Assembly (NCBI GenBank): GCA_013368375.1
Contig: JAACJP010000039.1
Coordinates: 62,001-126,000, forward strand
From: Tricholomella constricta
Lineage: Eukaryota; Basidiomycota; Agaricomycetes; Agaricales; Lyophyllaceae
Direction: 5' to 3'
Length of the DNA stretch: 64,000 bases
This document shows positions 34,341-45,583 of this stretch, piece by piece. The notes under the pieces are model-generated. The model saw nothing but the letters and a program-made list of their open reading frames with translations. It searched no databases and was not told the DNA's origin. Both the position numbers and the translations under genes were made by a program. Each line of letters opens with the position of its first letter. The stretch's first letter is position 1.

Positions 34341-35943
34341 ATGATTCCCTTCCGCCCTTTTCCCCGCGAACTTTACGCCCTCTCTGCGGGCCTCGTTCTG
34401 CTCGCCCTCCACGATGTCAACGCCGACCCCGCAGGCTCTCCATGCATTTCCATTCCCATCTCCTGTATCGGCCCTCGCACCGACGTCCTGCCCTCTGCCC
34501 ACATCCAGAAACGTTACTACCACCCGGGCCTCGACCTCCATCGTCTCTCCAGGACAGGAAAACGCGCCCCAGCCTCGCCCGTCTCGAATGCCCAGGCTAG
34601 GCCTGCTACGTTAAAAGCAAACAGCGATGTCAGAAGGGCGGGCGATAGGCCTGGGAGGAAACCGAATTTCCCGCACGCCATCGCACTCGACATCCAGTAC
34701 GTGTTAATGTGCATTCATCTTCCTACATGTACTGATCATATAATAACTATCTATTTATGACGTACAGGTCAAACGAGAAAGGTCCAAATCGGTACCCCCC
34801 CGCTCCTCATAGACTCTGGTTTTGCCGATCTTTGCGTCAGCGCCGAGGGCTGCCAGGATGACGATTCGTGGGACGACTTTGAAGCTTAAGGTTGTGTACA
34901 TCCCGCACTTCCACCCACCTCCAATCCACCCTGGCAGTGGCACTGTTGTCAACTTGCAGGGTGACCACACCTTCCTAGAACCCGAGTCAAGCTTGACCTT
35001 CAACGACACCAAGGAGCCCTGAAAGATCGAGTACGGCACCGGCGCCGTCTCGGGCACTCTGGTCACTGACAACATCGCCGTCGCCGGCATGAAGCTCCCC
35101 AATCATAAGTTTGGCGTTGCCAAGAATCAAACCGCGAGTCCACCCCGTATGCATTGAGACCCTGAGTTCAATTTTAGATCCTCACTTACACACCCAGCGA
35201 CTACATTCCCTTCGACGGCCTTGCAGGCTTTGCCCAGTCCGCCGTATCGCGACAAGGCACGATCACACCCCTCGCCATCGTATCGTACCACATCCACCGC
35301 CTCGCGGTCGGTCACAACTACAGCGAGCTCACCCTCGGCGCGCTCAACCCCGCCCGTTACCGCGCGGAGACGCTCGTGCAGGTGCGCAATATCAGCCCGA
35401 TCGGACTTTGGGAGACGCGCGTCGACAGCGTGCGTGTCGGCGGGAAGGACATGCGCTGCAGGAACTGGACGGCGATCTTTGATACCGGCTCGGTGAGTTT
35501 GGGGCTTGGATCTTCAGGTTTACTCCCCTGTGCTGTAGAAGCTTACGTGGGCCGACCCTCGCAGACGCTCCTCGTGGCACCGAAAGCGGACGACCCCGAC
35601 CTGGACGGCCTCGGCACCTGGACCGTCCGCCCCCTCAACTTCCAAGAAGCCGGTGTTCGCGCCAACGCTGGACGGGCGCGCGTTCAACGTCGATGCACGT
35701 GATATTGTTTTCCTGCCCCTTGACAAGGCAGATCCCCAGGGAAATTGTACATCGGGCATTACCGCGGGGAATATAGGCGGGGCAGAACAGTGGTTGGTGC
35801 GTGCCTTTTGTTTTTTTGGTGTATGGCTGGGTTGATCTTCGTATGCATAGGTCGGCGATGTGGTCTGGAAGAACGTGTATATCTATATGAGCACCGACGT
35901 CGGTTCGGATACGATTTCGTTCGCAAAGCTCAAGCCCGCGTGA
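34341..35943 (+). pseudogene. Pepsin-type aspartic protease (A01) pseudogene
   Basis: The N-terminus has a plausible signal region (LYALSAGLVLLALHDVNAD) and a propeptide. A catalytic-loop remnant IDSGFADLCVS, second-site region WTAIFDTGS, and LDGRAFNVDARDI and STDVGSDTISFAKLKPA at the end are recognisable in order, with introns. A stop follows DDSWDDFEA at about 34885, where a frame-shifted stretch begins. A second stop replaces Trp before KIEYGTGAVSGTLVTDNIAV (TGA at about 35020). Both interrupt exons and cannot be spliced out cleanly. It lies between two copies of repeat R. Confidence 0.8.
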
Positions 35944-36249
35944 GGGAAGTAGACCTTCGCCCCCCTCCTACCGCTGCAGCGTAGGGTGTGCGTGTTAGTT
36001 TTAGTGCTATTACCATCCCGTTCCCGCTGAGGCAAAAGGCAACCTGAGGTTTCCATTATAGATGAGCTGACTACTACCGGCATAAGACTCATAATGCCAA
36101 GTGCTTGTTCTTAAAGGATCGTGACCTCTGATAGTCACGTACTTTCTTGTCCATATGCGCGGTCTGATCTGTGTTAACTGTGCAGCAGGGCAATCTCGTC
36201 GAATAGAAGGTGTACCGTATCCCGGAGAGCCTTACTGTTTATAACACTC
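35944..36249. other. Spacer after protease pseudogene
   Basis: No feature recognised. Confidence 0.3.
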
Positions 36250-37550
36250 AGATATGGAAATTGATATCGCTCGTATGAGATGGTACATGGCACGGCGGGA
36301 CCTCGTTGTCGCGGGACAACGGTTCTCGCAGACATCAGGTACAACGCTGGCATGCGCCCGGGCGCGTCAAACCTCTCGACAATCCTCGCGGCGTGAGCGG
36401 GCAAAGGCTTGCAAGACGTCGCGCACCGCTTTGAGTGGAGAGGGATCGGGCATCTCAAGGGTGATGTTGCGGAAGCGGTAGAGGCTCGAATCGGCTTTTT
36501 TGCCGGAGGTGGCGCATAGCGGGGCAGAGAAAGCAAAGGAACGGTCGGCAATTACAATCCGGAGGGAACGGTTGGGCTTGCGGCGTTGGTGGCGAGTCTC
36601 AACAGATTAGAAATTTAAACGATGTAAGTAGGTTTTTGCAATCCATATCCTGGCAAGAATCTCGAAGCTGACGATGATTTCTTGATGTAATGGTGCTGAC
36701 GATATTCGAAAACGGTCCAGTCAACGTGCAAATTGGGAGGCTGACGGGAGGCTGACGGTGCTAAAAAAATGCGAATTCTGATTGGACGACAACTCAAATT
36801 CTAGTTTTGACCGGGGCCTAATTGGGACATGCGGCTTGCAGTTGCGGAAAAGCGACATCGGAGGTCGGAAACGCTGCGATATAAGAAGGGGTCTGCCTCC
36901 CTCAACGCTCCTTACCTCTTACCTCCATCGTCTCCTCATTCAAGTCGCCTTCTATTTCTTCTCCAGCTACCCACTACTATGCTGTGAGCGTCTTAAATGT
37001 TCCTCAGATACTGTTCGTTCGCTGACATGCTGTTCCCAGGTTTCCAACAAGGCCCGACAACCGCCACTCCGACGAGGACGCCACGCCGCAAGATATTCAA
37101 GTCCCGAGACGCAAGACGCAAGCCCCAAGACCCAAGACCCAAGACCCAAGACGCGACGTTCAAGATCAAGATTCAAGCTCAAGAGTGTGATGTGTGACCT
37201 CAAGTAGTAAGATTTCAAGACTCAAGACCCGCCTCAAGACTCGCCTCGCCTCAAGATTCAAGACTCGCCTCAAGACTCGCCTGCCTCAAGATTCGCCTCT
37301 ACTGACCTTTTTTTCCCCCAGCTATACATACCGTTCTCCGTTTCATCTGCGCATCTTTGTGTATTTCGAACCTCGCAGTGGAAAGCTTCCCTCACCGAGG
37401 GTTTGGTGCTGCCCTGTTGAGCCCTTTATAGGATAGGCTAGTCTACCGAGTCGTTGTACAGATGTCCTTAGTTACAGTAGAGTACAGGTAAATGACAATA
37501 TAGTTGACATATAATAAACAAGGCCTGATTCGGACAACCGCGCCACACCG
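36250..37550 (+). repeat. Dispersed TATA-bearing repeat R, copy 2
   Basis: Copy 2 is closer to copy 3 (49.9-51.3 kb) than to copy 1. The core GCGATATAAGAAGG sits at 36887, the CCCAAGACCCAAGA repeat at about 37125, and the CAAGACTCGCCT microsatellite at 37215-37300. The 3' end fades near CGCCACACCGTAAG. Confidence 0.6.
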
Positions 37551-37559
37551 TAAGTACTG

Positions 37560-37790
37560 TCATCCAAGATCTTCTCGCCACTGTTATTTCGATCCCCCCG
37601 CCTCCATATTCCATGTTGTTCCCATTACAATGTTGCGGCCCCAAATTTGTTCTCCGTCACTTGCATATACTGTCGTTCTCGCCACTGTCATTTCGACCCC
37701 CCCTCCATATGCATGTCCCTTCCATCACATCACTATGTCGCCCCAGATTTTCGGTCCTCATGTGCGGGCGGAATCGCGACTTTGTTCATG
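37560..37790 (+). repeat. Imperfect ~115 bp tandem duplication
   Basis: TTCTCGCCACTGTTATTTCG at about 37570 recurs as TTCTCGCCACTGTCATTTCG at about 37677, each followed by a C-run and a CCATAT block. No coding capacity. Confidence 0.4.
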
Positions 37791-38059
37791 TCCTCTGAAT
37801 CATTTGTCGTGATTCGTGGCGCGGCCCTTCGTTCGGTTTTCGTCCTTCGGGGATGTGCTCCATCAACGATCGTCTTCCTCTGTATGGGCAAAGCAGAGAA
37901 CATGCGAGGTGGACGACGCAGAACCTAACGGCAAGGAACATCCCAGCCAATCTAAAGTCCCTGTGTCCTAAAGACGGACACATCGGAGTCGTAGGATCTC
38001 CAGAGAGTATTAGGAGGATGTCAGGGACTCCGACCTTACTACACCCGCACCCAGTTCAA

Positions 38060-38345
38060 TCATGGTTGTTGGTTGTAAGATGTAAGTTGCAGGCGAGACG
38101 GTCGTCAACTTGCAGGACAACGAGCTACAACAAGTCGACAGATCCAGAAGACAGCCGTGGTCGACCCACACACTGCGTCGGAGACGAAACAAGATGTGGA
38201 AGTACATGCAGGAGGGCATCGACAAGGTTCAGTTCTGACGATCAGCGCATTGAAGACTGCCTCTTGGGATTATCGGCAGAGAGAAGCCAGGAAAGGGCGA
38301 CGGGGAGACACCCGATCGCAATAAGTCAGGATTATATGTCAAGGA
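38060..38345 (+). repeat. Dispersed repeat S, copy 2
   Basis: Inverted partner of 20659-20955. It carries the shared GRPTHCVGDE and FSSDDQRIEDC-like reading frame, interrupted differently from copy 1. Confidence 0.55.
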
Positions 38346-39620
38346 GCGCGTCGCTTGTGACGTTGAATGAAGCACTTGCCCTAGTCGTGTGCATCGCGTT
38401 GGGGCGACTCTCGGCATTTTATGAGTTGGGGATTCGACACATCGCAGCCGTTCAGAGAGAGCAACTCTCCAACTTCTGGATATCTAATGAAGATTCTCCA
38501 AAAACGCATACATCACAGCGAGACAATATTGAACGTGCGTGATGCAAAGATGTGTGGTCCTAAGGGTCCGGTAAATCGATGATGAATAGGGAGAGGAGGG
38601 TAAGATGGTCGAGGAGTTGCCCAGGATCCTCTTGCTGTCCATGAATGTTCAAGGCGTAGAGCCTGCGAAGTGTGACGATGGGGAGATGTGAAAGGGCGTT
38701 GCGGTGCTCGACCCGCGGGCAACAGTACAGTGTAAGTATTCAGTCGTGCGTAAAGAGGTGCGCCGCCTGCAGATGTGTAGGATTTGGCCATGTGCATTGG
38801 ACAAAAAATTCCTGAGGATAACGTCAACTAGAGTCAGCTAGCAAAGGCTTGAGTGCGATGCTAGAGCCGTCTAGATGACGGGGCGTTGGCGGGCCCAAAA
38901 GGGAGGCCATGAGCAGTGCTCGCCGCCTGTAGTCTGGTTGGCCTAGAGAGGCCTAATGTTAACTAGTGAGAGACGAAATGCAATTTTTAGCTTTGAGAGC
39001 AGGTCGGAAGGAAAGATGGCACACATTCGAAGGTCTTTCTGGCATGGATCATCCGGTTACGGGAGCACGAGGCTGAAAGCTGAAGGTCGTGTAAGTAATT
39101 AGTATAGAACCTGAGCAGACGGTACACAATTGGCGTGTGCGTCTGAATCATATCGAGTACCGCCAGCGCCTGCATTGGAGTAAGTATTGTAGACTTGTCG
39201 CTTTGGTTGACTACTCTCGACGCCTTTTTTGTTGCGATGAGTTCGTAAAACATAGAGTGCACAAGGCTTTGAAAAGTACAGAGCATAGTTTGCGATTTTT
39301 AGAAAACCGAGGCAAAATTTAAAATCATCAAACGCGTGATTTAGAGATTTGGAATGTAAAAATGGGCTCACCAAAGTATCTGACGCGTCTTGGGCCTGTA
39401 TCTATCTTATATGAGCTGTTAGCTACTGATCATCCGAATATGCTTGACTACAGTCTAGGAAAGAGCTCGGTTGAGCTTGTGGAAAAAATGTGGGTCAACA
39501 ACGTTCTCCCACGTTGTTCACATTCAACTCCGACAGAGAATAACCCTCTTTCCGCTATCCCAATGTCCCACAAATGGCCATTCGTACGCAAACTCTCTCT
39601 TACTTCCTGACCCAGAAGTT
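38346..39620. other. Intergenic, no gene supported
   Basis: Short AT-rich frames only. No splice-linked exons or motifs were found. Confidence 0.35.
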
Positions 39621-40048
39621 TATGTATGGATGGATGGATGGATGTATTACCCGCAGCGGTCCCAAAAAAGAACAAGCGGGGCCCGTTCTACATACACGAC
39701 ATCAAATGTATGCTACGGACACGAATAAACCAGAGCCGATGCGATATACGGAATCTCATGGATTAGTTTACTCATGCGACACTCCTCTGGAGGCGGACAA
39801 GAGCTCAGCATAATACCGAGAGACACAGAAGCATATTGCGTGGGAGTAAGCGGTAGTGAGCAGGAAAAGGAGGCGAAAGAGAATGATGATATAAAAAGTG
39901 TGAAAGCAGGCATCGCCATGGACGCCAAGTTGCTTTCGGAGTGCACCATGTTGTCGTTTCGTAAAACAGTGCAATGACTGGGGTGACTCGTTCGCGAGAG
40001 AGAGAATGAGGGCTTCACGCCGATGTAGGACTGGACAAATACACTTGA

Positions 40049-43000
40049 TTATGTAGTAGGGATGCACATAGGGACCTCGTCGTAGATACCAAAAATTTTG
40101 TGGACGTAAGCCGCAAACGGCTTTAAAGTGTCCGTATGATTGACGAGAAAGTCAACGAACTGTGTAGCAGGGGCGGAGAGAAAGAGGACGCGTAAGCGAG
40201 GATTATGATGAAATAGGGTGTCGAGGAATTGGTCACGGGCAGATAGGAGCCGGTCATTGGAACGACACCCGAACAGAGCGTGGACTTCGTCCTCAATAGC
40301 GAGGCGACAGAATCGACATAAGCGATTGTGCCGCTCGATGCGACCCCGAGCAAAACGGCGACGGCGTAGCTGTTCGACAGCCAACGGATGGTCGGACAGG
40401 AGCAGGCGCGTAAGGGCATGCCGATGTTTGGGGTCAGGTATTTTGAGGTATGGTTGCATGCGACGCCGAGTGATATCATGACCACGGGCGCGAAAGACAA
40501 GTTTTGTGGAGTTGTCCCATAGGGCCTGCAGGGACGTCCGTGCAGAGCTTTCGATCAGGTGGGACAGAAGAGGAGCAGTGGTGGTCAAGGTATCGGCATT
40601 GACATGAACAGGGTCCGGGAGCTGTGCACAGACCTTAATGAGGTCCTTGACCCAGGACGAGGTTCGGTCATGCGGATGAGTTTGTGCGAGGTTGATAGAG
40701 TCCATAAGGGCGGCGTAAGCGAGACAGTGGGGGGCGAGAGAGTAAATAGAGTTGAGGAATCCCACAGCTAATATGATTCGGCGGTATTTGAGAGGCATCA
40801 AGCCTGTCTCTGTATACAGCGGGTGCAGTAAAGAACGAGCTGATAAATGCAACATCCTTCGTATGAAGGTCCGCTGCACGTTCTCGAGCTCATTCAGGGC
40901 GGCGCGATTGGTATCGAGGATGACGTCGCATCCATGGATAAGATGGGGGTCGATGCGGGCCATGTAGAGTTTGCGCCCTTCGGGAGGCGGAATAATGCCG
41001 ACGAAGGAGTCAATGGTGAAAGTTGCCCCCGAGATACCCTGCGCTGCTGATGTCTTTGTCTTGGAGTGCTTTTGAAACATGGACGAGTTTGCGAAGTCGA
41101 AAGTGATGCCGACGTAAGTGTAGTAGGTGACAAACTCGATAGGTATGCCCGCAACAGTGATTCGAATGCCATCGGAGTTGGTGGGCCCATGTCGTGCAAC
41201 CGACCACTTGGTTTTGACGGTACTGATGATCATGCGGTTGAGCGAGCACCATCGCTGGAAGGCATCCATTTTGCATTGTAGGCCGTGAGGAGACGTAGTG
41301 AATACTGCGACGTCGTCAGCCTGCTCAATGTGAGACACGGGGCAGTGATTGAGCAGGACATCGTCGGCATGATCAGGTATAGAGAGATCAGAGAAGAAGA
41401 TATTCCACAGCCCGGGAGAGGCGGTGTCACCGGTGAGCAGGCCGAGGAGTGAAGTGAAGGTGTCGGAGAGGTCTCCGCCATGGCGAACAATGTATGTCAT
41501 GTCGGCGTAGACGCTGCGGAGCCAGTCGAAGAGGGGACCAGAGACTCCGGCGCTGTAAAGCTTTGTCCACAAGATGGAGAGATCAGTGGACGGGAAGGCA
41601 TTCTCGAGATCGACAAAGGCGATGTATAAGTCTTTGCCGCTTGCTCGTGCCCGCTCGATAGCGCACTGAAGGATGAAGGAGTTATTGTTGGTGCGATACT
41701 TGGGGCGGAACCCATTTTGGGAGTCGGGCAGGACATTAGCACTTTCAGCCCATTCGCGCAAACGCTCGTCAATGAGCAGAGTCAAGAGCTTAAGCATACA
41801 GGACTCAAGGCCAATAAGCCGGTAGTCCTTGGGGTTTTGCGGTCGGCCTCGGCGCTTGAGAATGCCAACAAGAACGGTATACAGCCACGGCCCCGGAGTG
41901 CGACGCGTATCGATACAGGTTTGCAGTAGCGGAAGGAGGGTCTCATTAGGAATTAAGCCGATGGTGGTGTAAGAGACACCATCAGCACCGCATGCACTAC
42001 GGGGAGGGTGCTTCGCAAGCTTCCGTTTCGCTCGCTGTAGCTCGCTGGCGGAGAAGGGGCGGGAAAAGAAAGCGTGCACCGTGCGATCAGCTGTGATACT
42101 GGGAATGATGTCGTTGAAAACACGGGCGGTGGCGTAGGCGTCGGGGTCAAAAGTAGTGGAGGGTGTTTGGGAGGGATTCAGACGCCCTCTGAAAATGTGA
42201 TACAGTTGCTGCGCAGTTACCTGCCGTGCAGTGTAAGTTATGATATGAGCTTGGCATGTACTAGTTATCACCTGCGGTGGGCGAGGTTTTGGATCAGTCC
42301 ACTCGCGGATGAGGTTCCAGAACTGGCGAGGCGTTTGACAGGCTTTGAGGTGGCGCAGATTGAGCATCTTAGCATCACGCTCTTTTTTGCGCCCCCGATG
42401 TGAATTGTCATCGAAGTCGATATGCAAGACATCGAACGAGAGATGTTCGAGGGGGGGCAATGGAGAGACAAGAGGTAAAGAGGTGGAGACTTTGGGAACA
42501 TGAGGAATAAGAGAGAGAGCCACGTGTTCCACACCACTAGGTTGTAAAGAAGGGGGCAGTGGGGGAAGAAAGGGGATCTCAGTTGGGGAACGATTACAGT
42601 GCGCAAGGGCAAGGATGCGCGCCTCGCGAAGATGCTGGACTGTAGAAGAAGAGGGCACCCAGCGAAATGTTACGGGAGCGGCACGTGCGACGAGGAAGTC
42701 GACGACGAGGGAGTATAGGTCGCCGTTGGGACATTCCCACCCTTGAGCTTTGCATCGTGATGCCCCATAGACGATTGTACGAATGGTGTTCTGGGAAGAG
42801 GTGTAGATACAGAGGGTGGTAGTTGGGGATGAGTGATGAAGGATGCATAAGATGGCAGCGACAGAGGCACGTGCATCTGTCTGAGAGCCCGTTATACGGA
42901 AGCCGACATTTTGTCGATTTTTGGGCCCATAGTAAATGCCGAAGGCTGCCGCAGGAGGAGCGTCAGGCAGGGGTCGGCAGGTAGTGGCAACATAGGCTAG

Positions 43001-43987
43001 GACGGGGGGACCGTCGACACTTGCAGACCCATACATTAGAGCAGTCGCATCCTCTACCGTTTTTACGGAGTCAAGAGCGCGTTGGAGAGCGCAGTGTAGA
43101 TCGTCGACCTCATGATGAGAGTCGGCAGGTTGCCCAAGGCGAAGCAGTGCATGGCGAGCAGGGAGAGGATTGGAGAGACAAGGCGAGGGAGAGAGTGGGG
43201 CAGCATATGTGATGTGGAGCAGGAGCTGGGCATGATCAGACCAGTCGGATTGTGAAATAGTAAGCGCTACGCCCGGGAGATTTGGCAGCAGCTGTCGGGA
43301 AAGAAGGGCGTAGTCGACAACCGATGATCCTCCAGGTTGGAGCGACGTATACGCTCCTGGGCTATGATGCTCGTAGGTGGTACCATTCAAGATTACAAGT
43401 GAATAGTTGCGGCAGACATCGAGTAAGCGATTCCCTCTCGCGTTGGAGACAACGTCAGAGGAAGAGCGCCGTGGGGAGGCCGGCAGGTCAACCTGCCGAG
43501 AACCGGTGCGGGCGTTGATGTCGCCGAGGATAAGGAGAGGTTTGGAGGTAAGTTGATGTGCCATTTCAATATATGCGAAGAGCTTGTCTTCCGGATCAGT
43601 ATCGGACCACGCCTGCCAGTTGGAACCAGGGGGTGGTATATAAACCCCCAGCATGAGACAGAAGGGTAGTTCAAGACCGATAATGTCCGGGGCGCAGAGC
43701 GATTCTCTTAACTCAACAGGGATGGAGGAGTGGACGAGGGCAGCGACACCCCCTCGCTGCGGTCGCAGATCAGAGTATGCAGGCCGAGGGGAGGAGTAGA
43801 TGTGAAAGCCATCAGGAACGGTAAGGACGTCATGCTGACCAGGCCGTAACCATGTCTCGACGAAGAGATAGATATCGCAGTTGCGAACAAGGGTAGATAC
43901 ATCATTTTGGATCAATTTTAAGGCGAGGTTACCATGTAGGTTCCAGGCGCCAATACGTATACTAAGAGACGTAAGTAAGAGTGGCAT
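40049..43987 (-). CDS. LINE ORF2: APE endonuclease / RNase H-like / reverse transcriptase (1,312 aa)
   Basis: The start is the ATG at 43987, just after the ORF1 stop; the longer upstream frame overlaps ORF1. Residues 10-260 are an APE endonuclease with E44 (FVETW), D156/N158 (LGDINAR), D225 and D251-H252. Residues 328-462 have the order of an RNase H fold (AYVATTC, FGIYYG, QTDARASVAAIL, CIYTSSQNTIRTI, FRWVPSSS) but lack its catalytic acids. Residues 670-960 are the RT: FVDLENAF (motif A, 791), GDTASPGLWNIFF (B, 853), ADDVAVF (C, 890). A C-terminal zinc finger (CRFCRLAIEDEVHALFGC) follows. The enzyme would nick target DNA and prime cDNA synthesis there. No stop interrupts it. Confidence 0.93.
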   Translation of the reverse strand: MPLLLTSLSIRIGAWNLHGNLALKLIQNDVSTLVRNCDIYLFVETWLRPGQHDVLTVPDGFHIYSSPRPAYSDLRPQRGGVAALVHSSIPVELRESLCAPDIIGLELPFCLMLGVYIPPPGSNWQAWSDTDPEDKLFAYIEMAHQLTSKPLLILGDINARTGSRQVDLPASPRRSSSDVVSNARGNRLLDVCRNYSLVILNGTTYEHHSPGAYTSLQPGGSSVVDYALLSRQLLPNLPGVALTISQSDWSDHAQLLLHITYAAPLSPSPCLSNPLPARHALLRLGQPADSHHEVDDLHCALQRALDSVKTVEDATALMYGSASVDGPPVLAYVATTCRPLPDAPPAAAFGIYYGPKNRQNVGFRITGSQTDARASVAAILCILHHSSPTTTLCIYTSSQNTIRTIVYGASRCKAQGWECPNGDLYSLVVDFLVARAAPVTFRWVPSSSTVQHLREARILALAHCNRSPTEIPFLPPLPPSLQPSGVEHVALSLIPHVPKVSTSLPLVSPLPPLEHLSFDVLHIDFDDNSHRGRKKERDAKMLNLRHLKACQTPRQFWNLIREWTDPKPRPPQVITSTCQAHIITYTARQVTAQQLYHIFRGRLNPSQTPSTTFDPDAYATARVFNDIIPSITADRTVHAFFSRPFSASELQRAKRKLAKHPPRSACGADGVSYTTIGLIPNETLLPLLQTCIDTRRTPGPWLYTVLVGILKRRGRPQNPKDYRLIGLESCMLKLLTLLIDERLREWAESANVLPDSQNGFRPKYRTNNNSFILQCAIERARASGKDLYIAFVDLENAFPSTDLSILWTKLYSAGVSGPLFDWLRSVYADMTYIVRHGGDLSDTFTSLLGLLTGDTASPGLWNIFFSDLSIPDHADDVLLNHCPVSHIEQADDVAVFTTSPHGLQCKMDAFQRWCSLNRMIISTVKTKWSVARHGPTNSDGIRITVAGIPIEFVTYYTYVGITFDFANSSMFQKHSKTKTSAAQGISGATFTIDSFVGIIPPPEGRKLYMARIDPHLIHGCDVILDTNRAALNELENVQRTFIRRMLHLSARSLLHPLYTETGLMPLKYRRIILAVGFLNSIYSLAPHCLAYAALMDSINLAQTHPHDRTSSWVKDLIKVCAQLPDPVHVNADTLTTTAPLLSHLIESSARTSLQALWDNSTKLVFRARGHDITRRRMQPYLKIPDPKHRHALTRLLLSDHPLAVEQLRRRRFARGRIERHNRLCRFCRLAIEDEVHALFGCRSNDRLLSARDQFLDTLFHHNPRLRVLFLSAPATQFVDFLVNHTDTLKPFAAYVHKIFGIYDEVPMCIPTT

Positions 43988-44315
43988 AGGTAGAGAATTT
44001 GTTAGTGTCCTACCCTCGCATGCCACCACCCTTGCCGGTGATGAAGGCGAGGTCAGCGCTACTGACAGTAGCAGGACTGGCAGGGGCGTCGACCAGGGAG
44101 GCACGAAGGAGTCCGAAGCCGAGGGGGGAGGCAGAGGTAAGGACGTGGACGAAGCGTTCAGCGAGCTGACGGCTCTGGAAACGGACACTGATTGCATCGG
44201 GCCTATTGTCGACCCGGAAGGAGGAGTAGATGTTTCCACTATGGAAGCCAGGGAGATTGGTGAGGATGCGCGCCGCAATCTGCCAAGGATCTTCATGCTC
44301 GGAGACAGACCACAT

Positions 44316-45583
44316 CAGGAAAAACCAAATTGATCCGTAACACACAGCCAAGGTCTGGAGCTGCTGTAGATGGCCGGCTTGTATATACCAGTCTGTAGCT
44401 TTGGTAGATGTCTGTAGCTTTCACCAGTTGTATGTAAATCTCAGGACCTCACACCTACTATATATATTGCTCTCAATTGTCATGTTCTTCAAGCATTTGA
44501 ACTGTAGTGCACACCATAGCACTGACTTGCCGCCCAGGTGAAAAATATTGCACACATGGGGAATTGAACCCACAATGTCACATTGAATCAAATTCTGAGG
44601 TAATTGTAACAACCACTACACCATGGCATCACTGATTGCAATGTCATCTGCATAACTTCATGACGTCCAGCATTGGCCTTAGACGGGCAAAAGTTTCCAA
44701 GTGTTTTCAAACTCCGCCTGACTCCGCATCCACCCGCATCCAGTTCGTCGTCTTGATCCATCGCATTCTCCCTCCCACTCCCTCCTTTTCAAGTTTTCTG
44801 CTCCTGTCTTCCTGTTGACAGTGGATGTTCTGTGATCAGTTATGATGACCATGAATGTTGGTCCCACCTGTGTGTGGCACGAGCACCTCTATTGAGCCCT
44901 TTTGTCTTTTTTTTTTTTTTTTTTTTTTGTCTGTGCATGCTCGCGCCCTCGGGTGCCTATCTGGAATCCGGTGAGTTTTGCAGCTTCCTTATCTTATTCT
45001 GCCCTTGAGCTGAAAAGCCTTATCTTGCTGAAGACCATTCTGAAGACTGGACAGAGGCCGGGCTGCCACCTTGAGGGGAGGGAGTGTTGAGATGGAGGTG
45101 TTGGATGTCAAATCTCATCTATGGTGAGTCCACAGTTATCTTTCAACTGATATATGCTGATGCTGGTGCAACAATAGCTTCCTCCCTCATCATCCCTTTT
45201 CCCCATCTTTTCCCCACCTCCCACCTATCTTTGGCCACCACCACCACTTACAATATATTCTCTTGAGATGGACATTTGGCTCTGGTCAGTGCTGTGGAGG
45301 ATGGACATAGTTTAGATTTATGTTTTAACTACTCTGAATACACTTTATTTGATATCATAATGTGTTTTTGTAAGACTATCAATTCTATATAGTTTTGGTA
45401 GCTGTGGTGTTACAGTGCTACCGGAGTGCTACCGGAGTGCTACGTTGAGGTGCTGGCTGCTACCTCAGTCTACAAAAATGAGGCACGTGGCTATGATGGC
45501 CTACCTAAAAGGGGACTTGCCTACGACCGCTCTCATTTCTACCACATCTATATACTGCTCCAAAGCAATGTCATTTTTTCCTG
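44316..45583. mobile_element. 1.27 kb insertion in LINE ORF1 (Helitron-like or short-TIR element)
   Basis: The element begins CAGGAAAAA and ends TTTTTCCTG, so its ends are inverted copies of 9 bp. AT dinucleotides flank both sides (44314-44315, 45584-45585). Read as a Helitron it is A|TC...CTGA|T, which matches insertion between A and T with 5' TC and 3' CTRR. Read as a DNA transposon it has a 2 bp AT duplication. It has no coding frame of its own worth naming. It contains a tRNA-like unit at 44550-44632 and a T-run at 44910-44930. Confidence 0.7.
44549..44632 (-). mobile_element. tRNA-derived SINE-like head (minus strand)
   Basis: On the minus strand TGGTGTAGTGGTTG (box A-like, 44626-44613) is followed by GGGTTCAATTCC (B-box, about 44572-44561). 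The spacing is longer than in a tRNA and no acceptor stem closes, so this looks like a tRNA-derived SINE or decayed tRNA carried in the insertion. Confidence 0.4.

Noticed and set aside
43988..44296. N-terminal extension of ORF2 starting at 44296
   Set aside because: It overlaps ORF1's 3' part in another frame; the ATG at 43987, directly after the ORF1 stop, begins the endonuclease domain.
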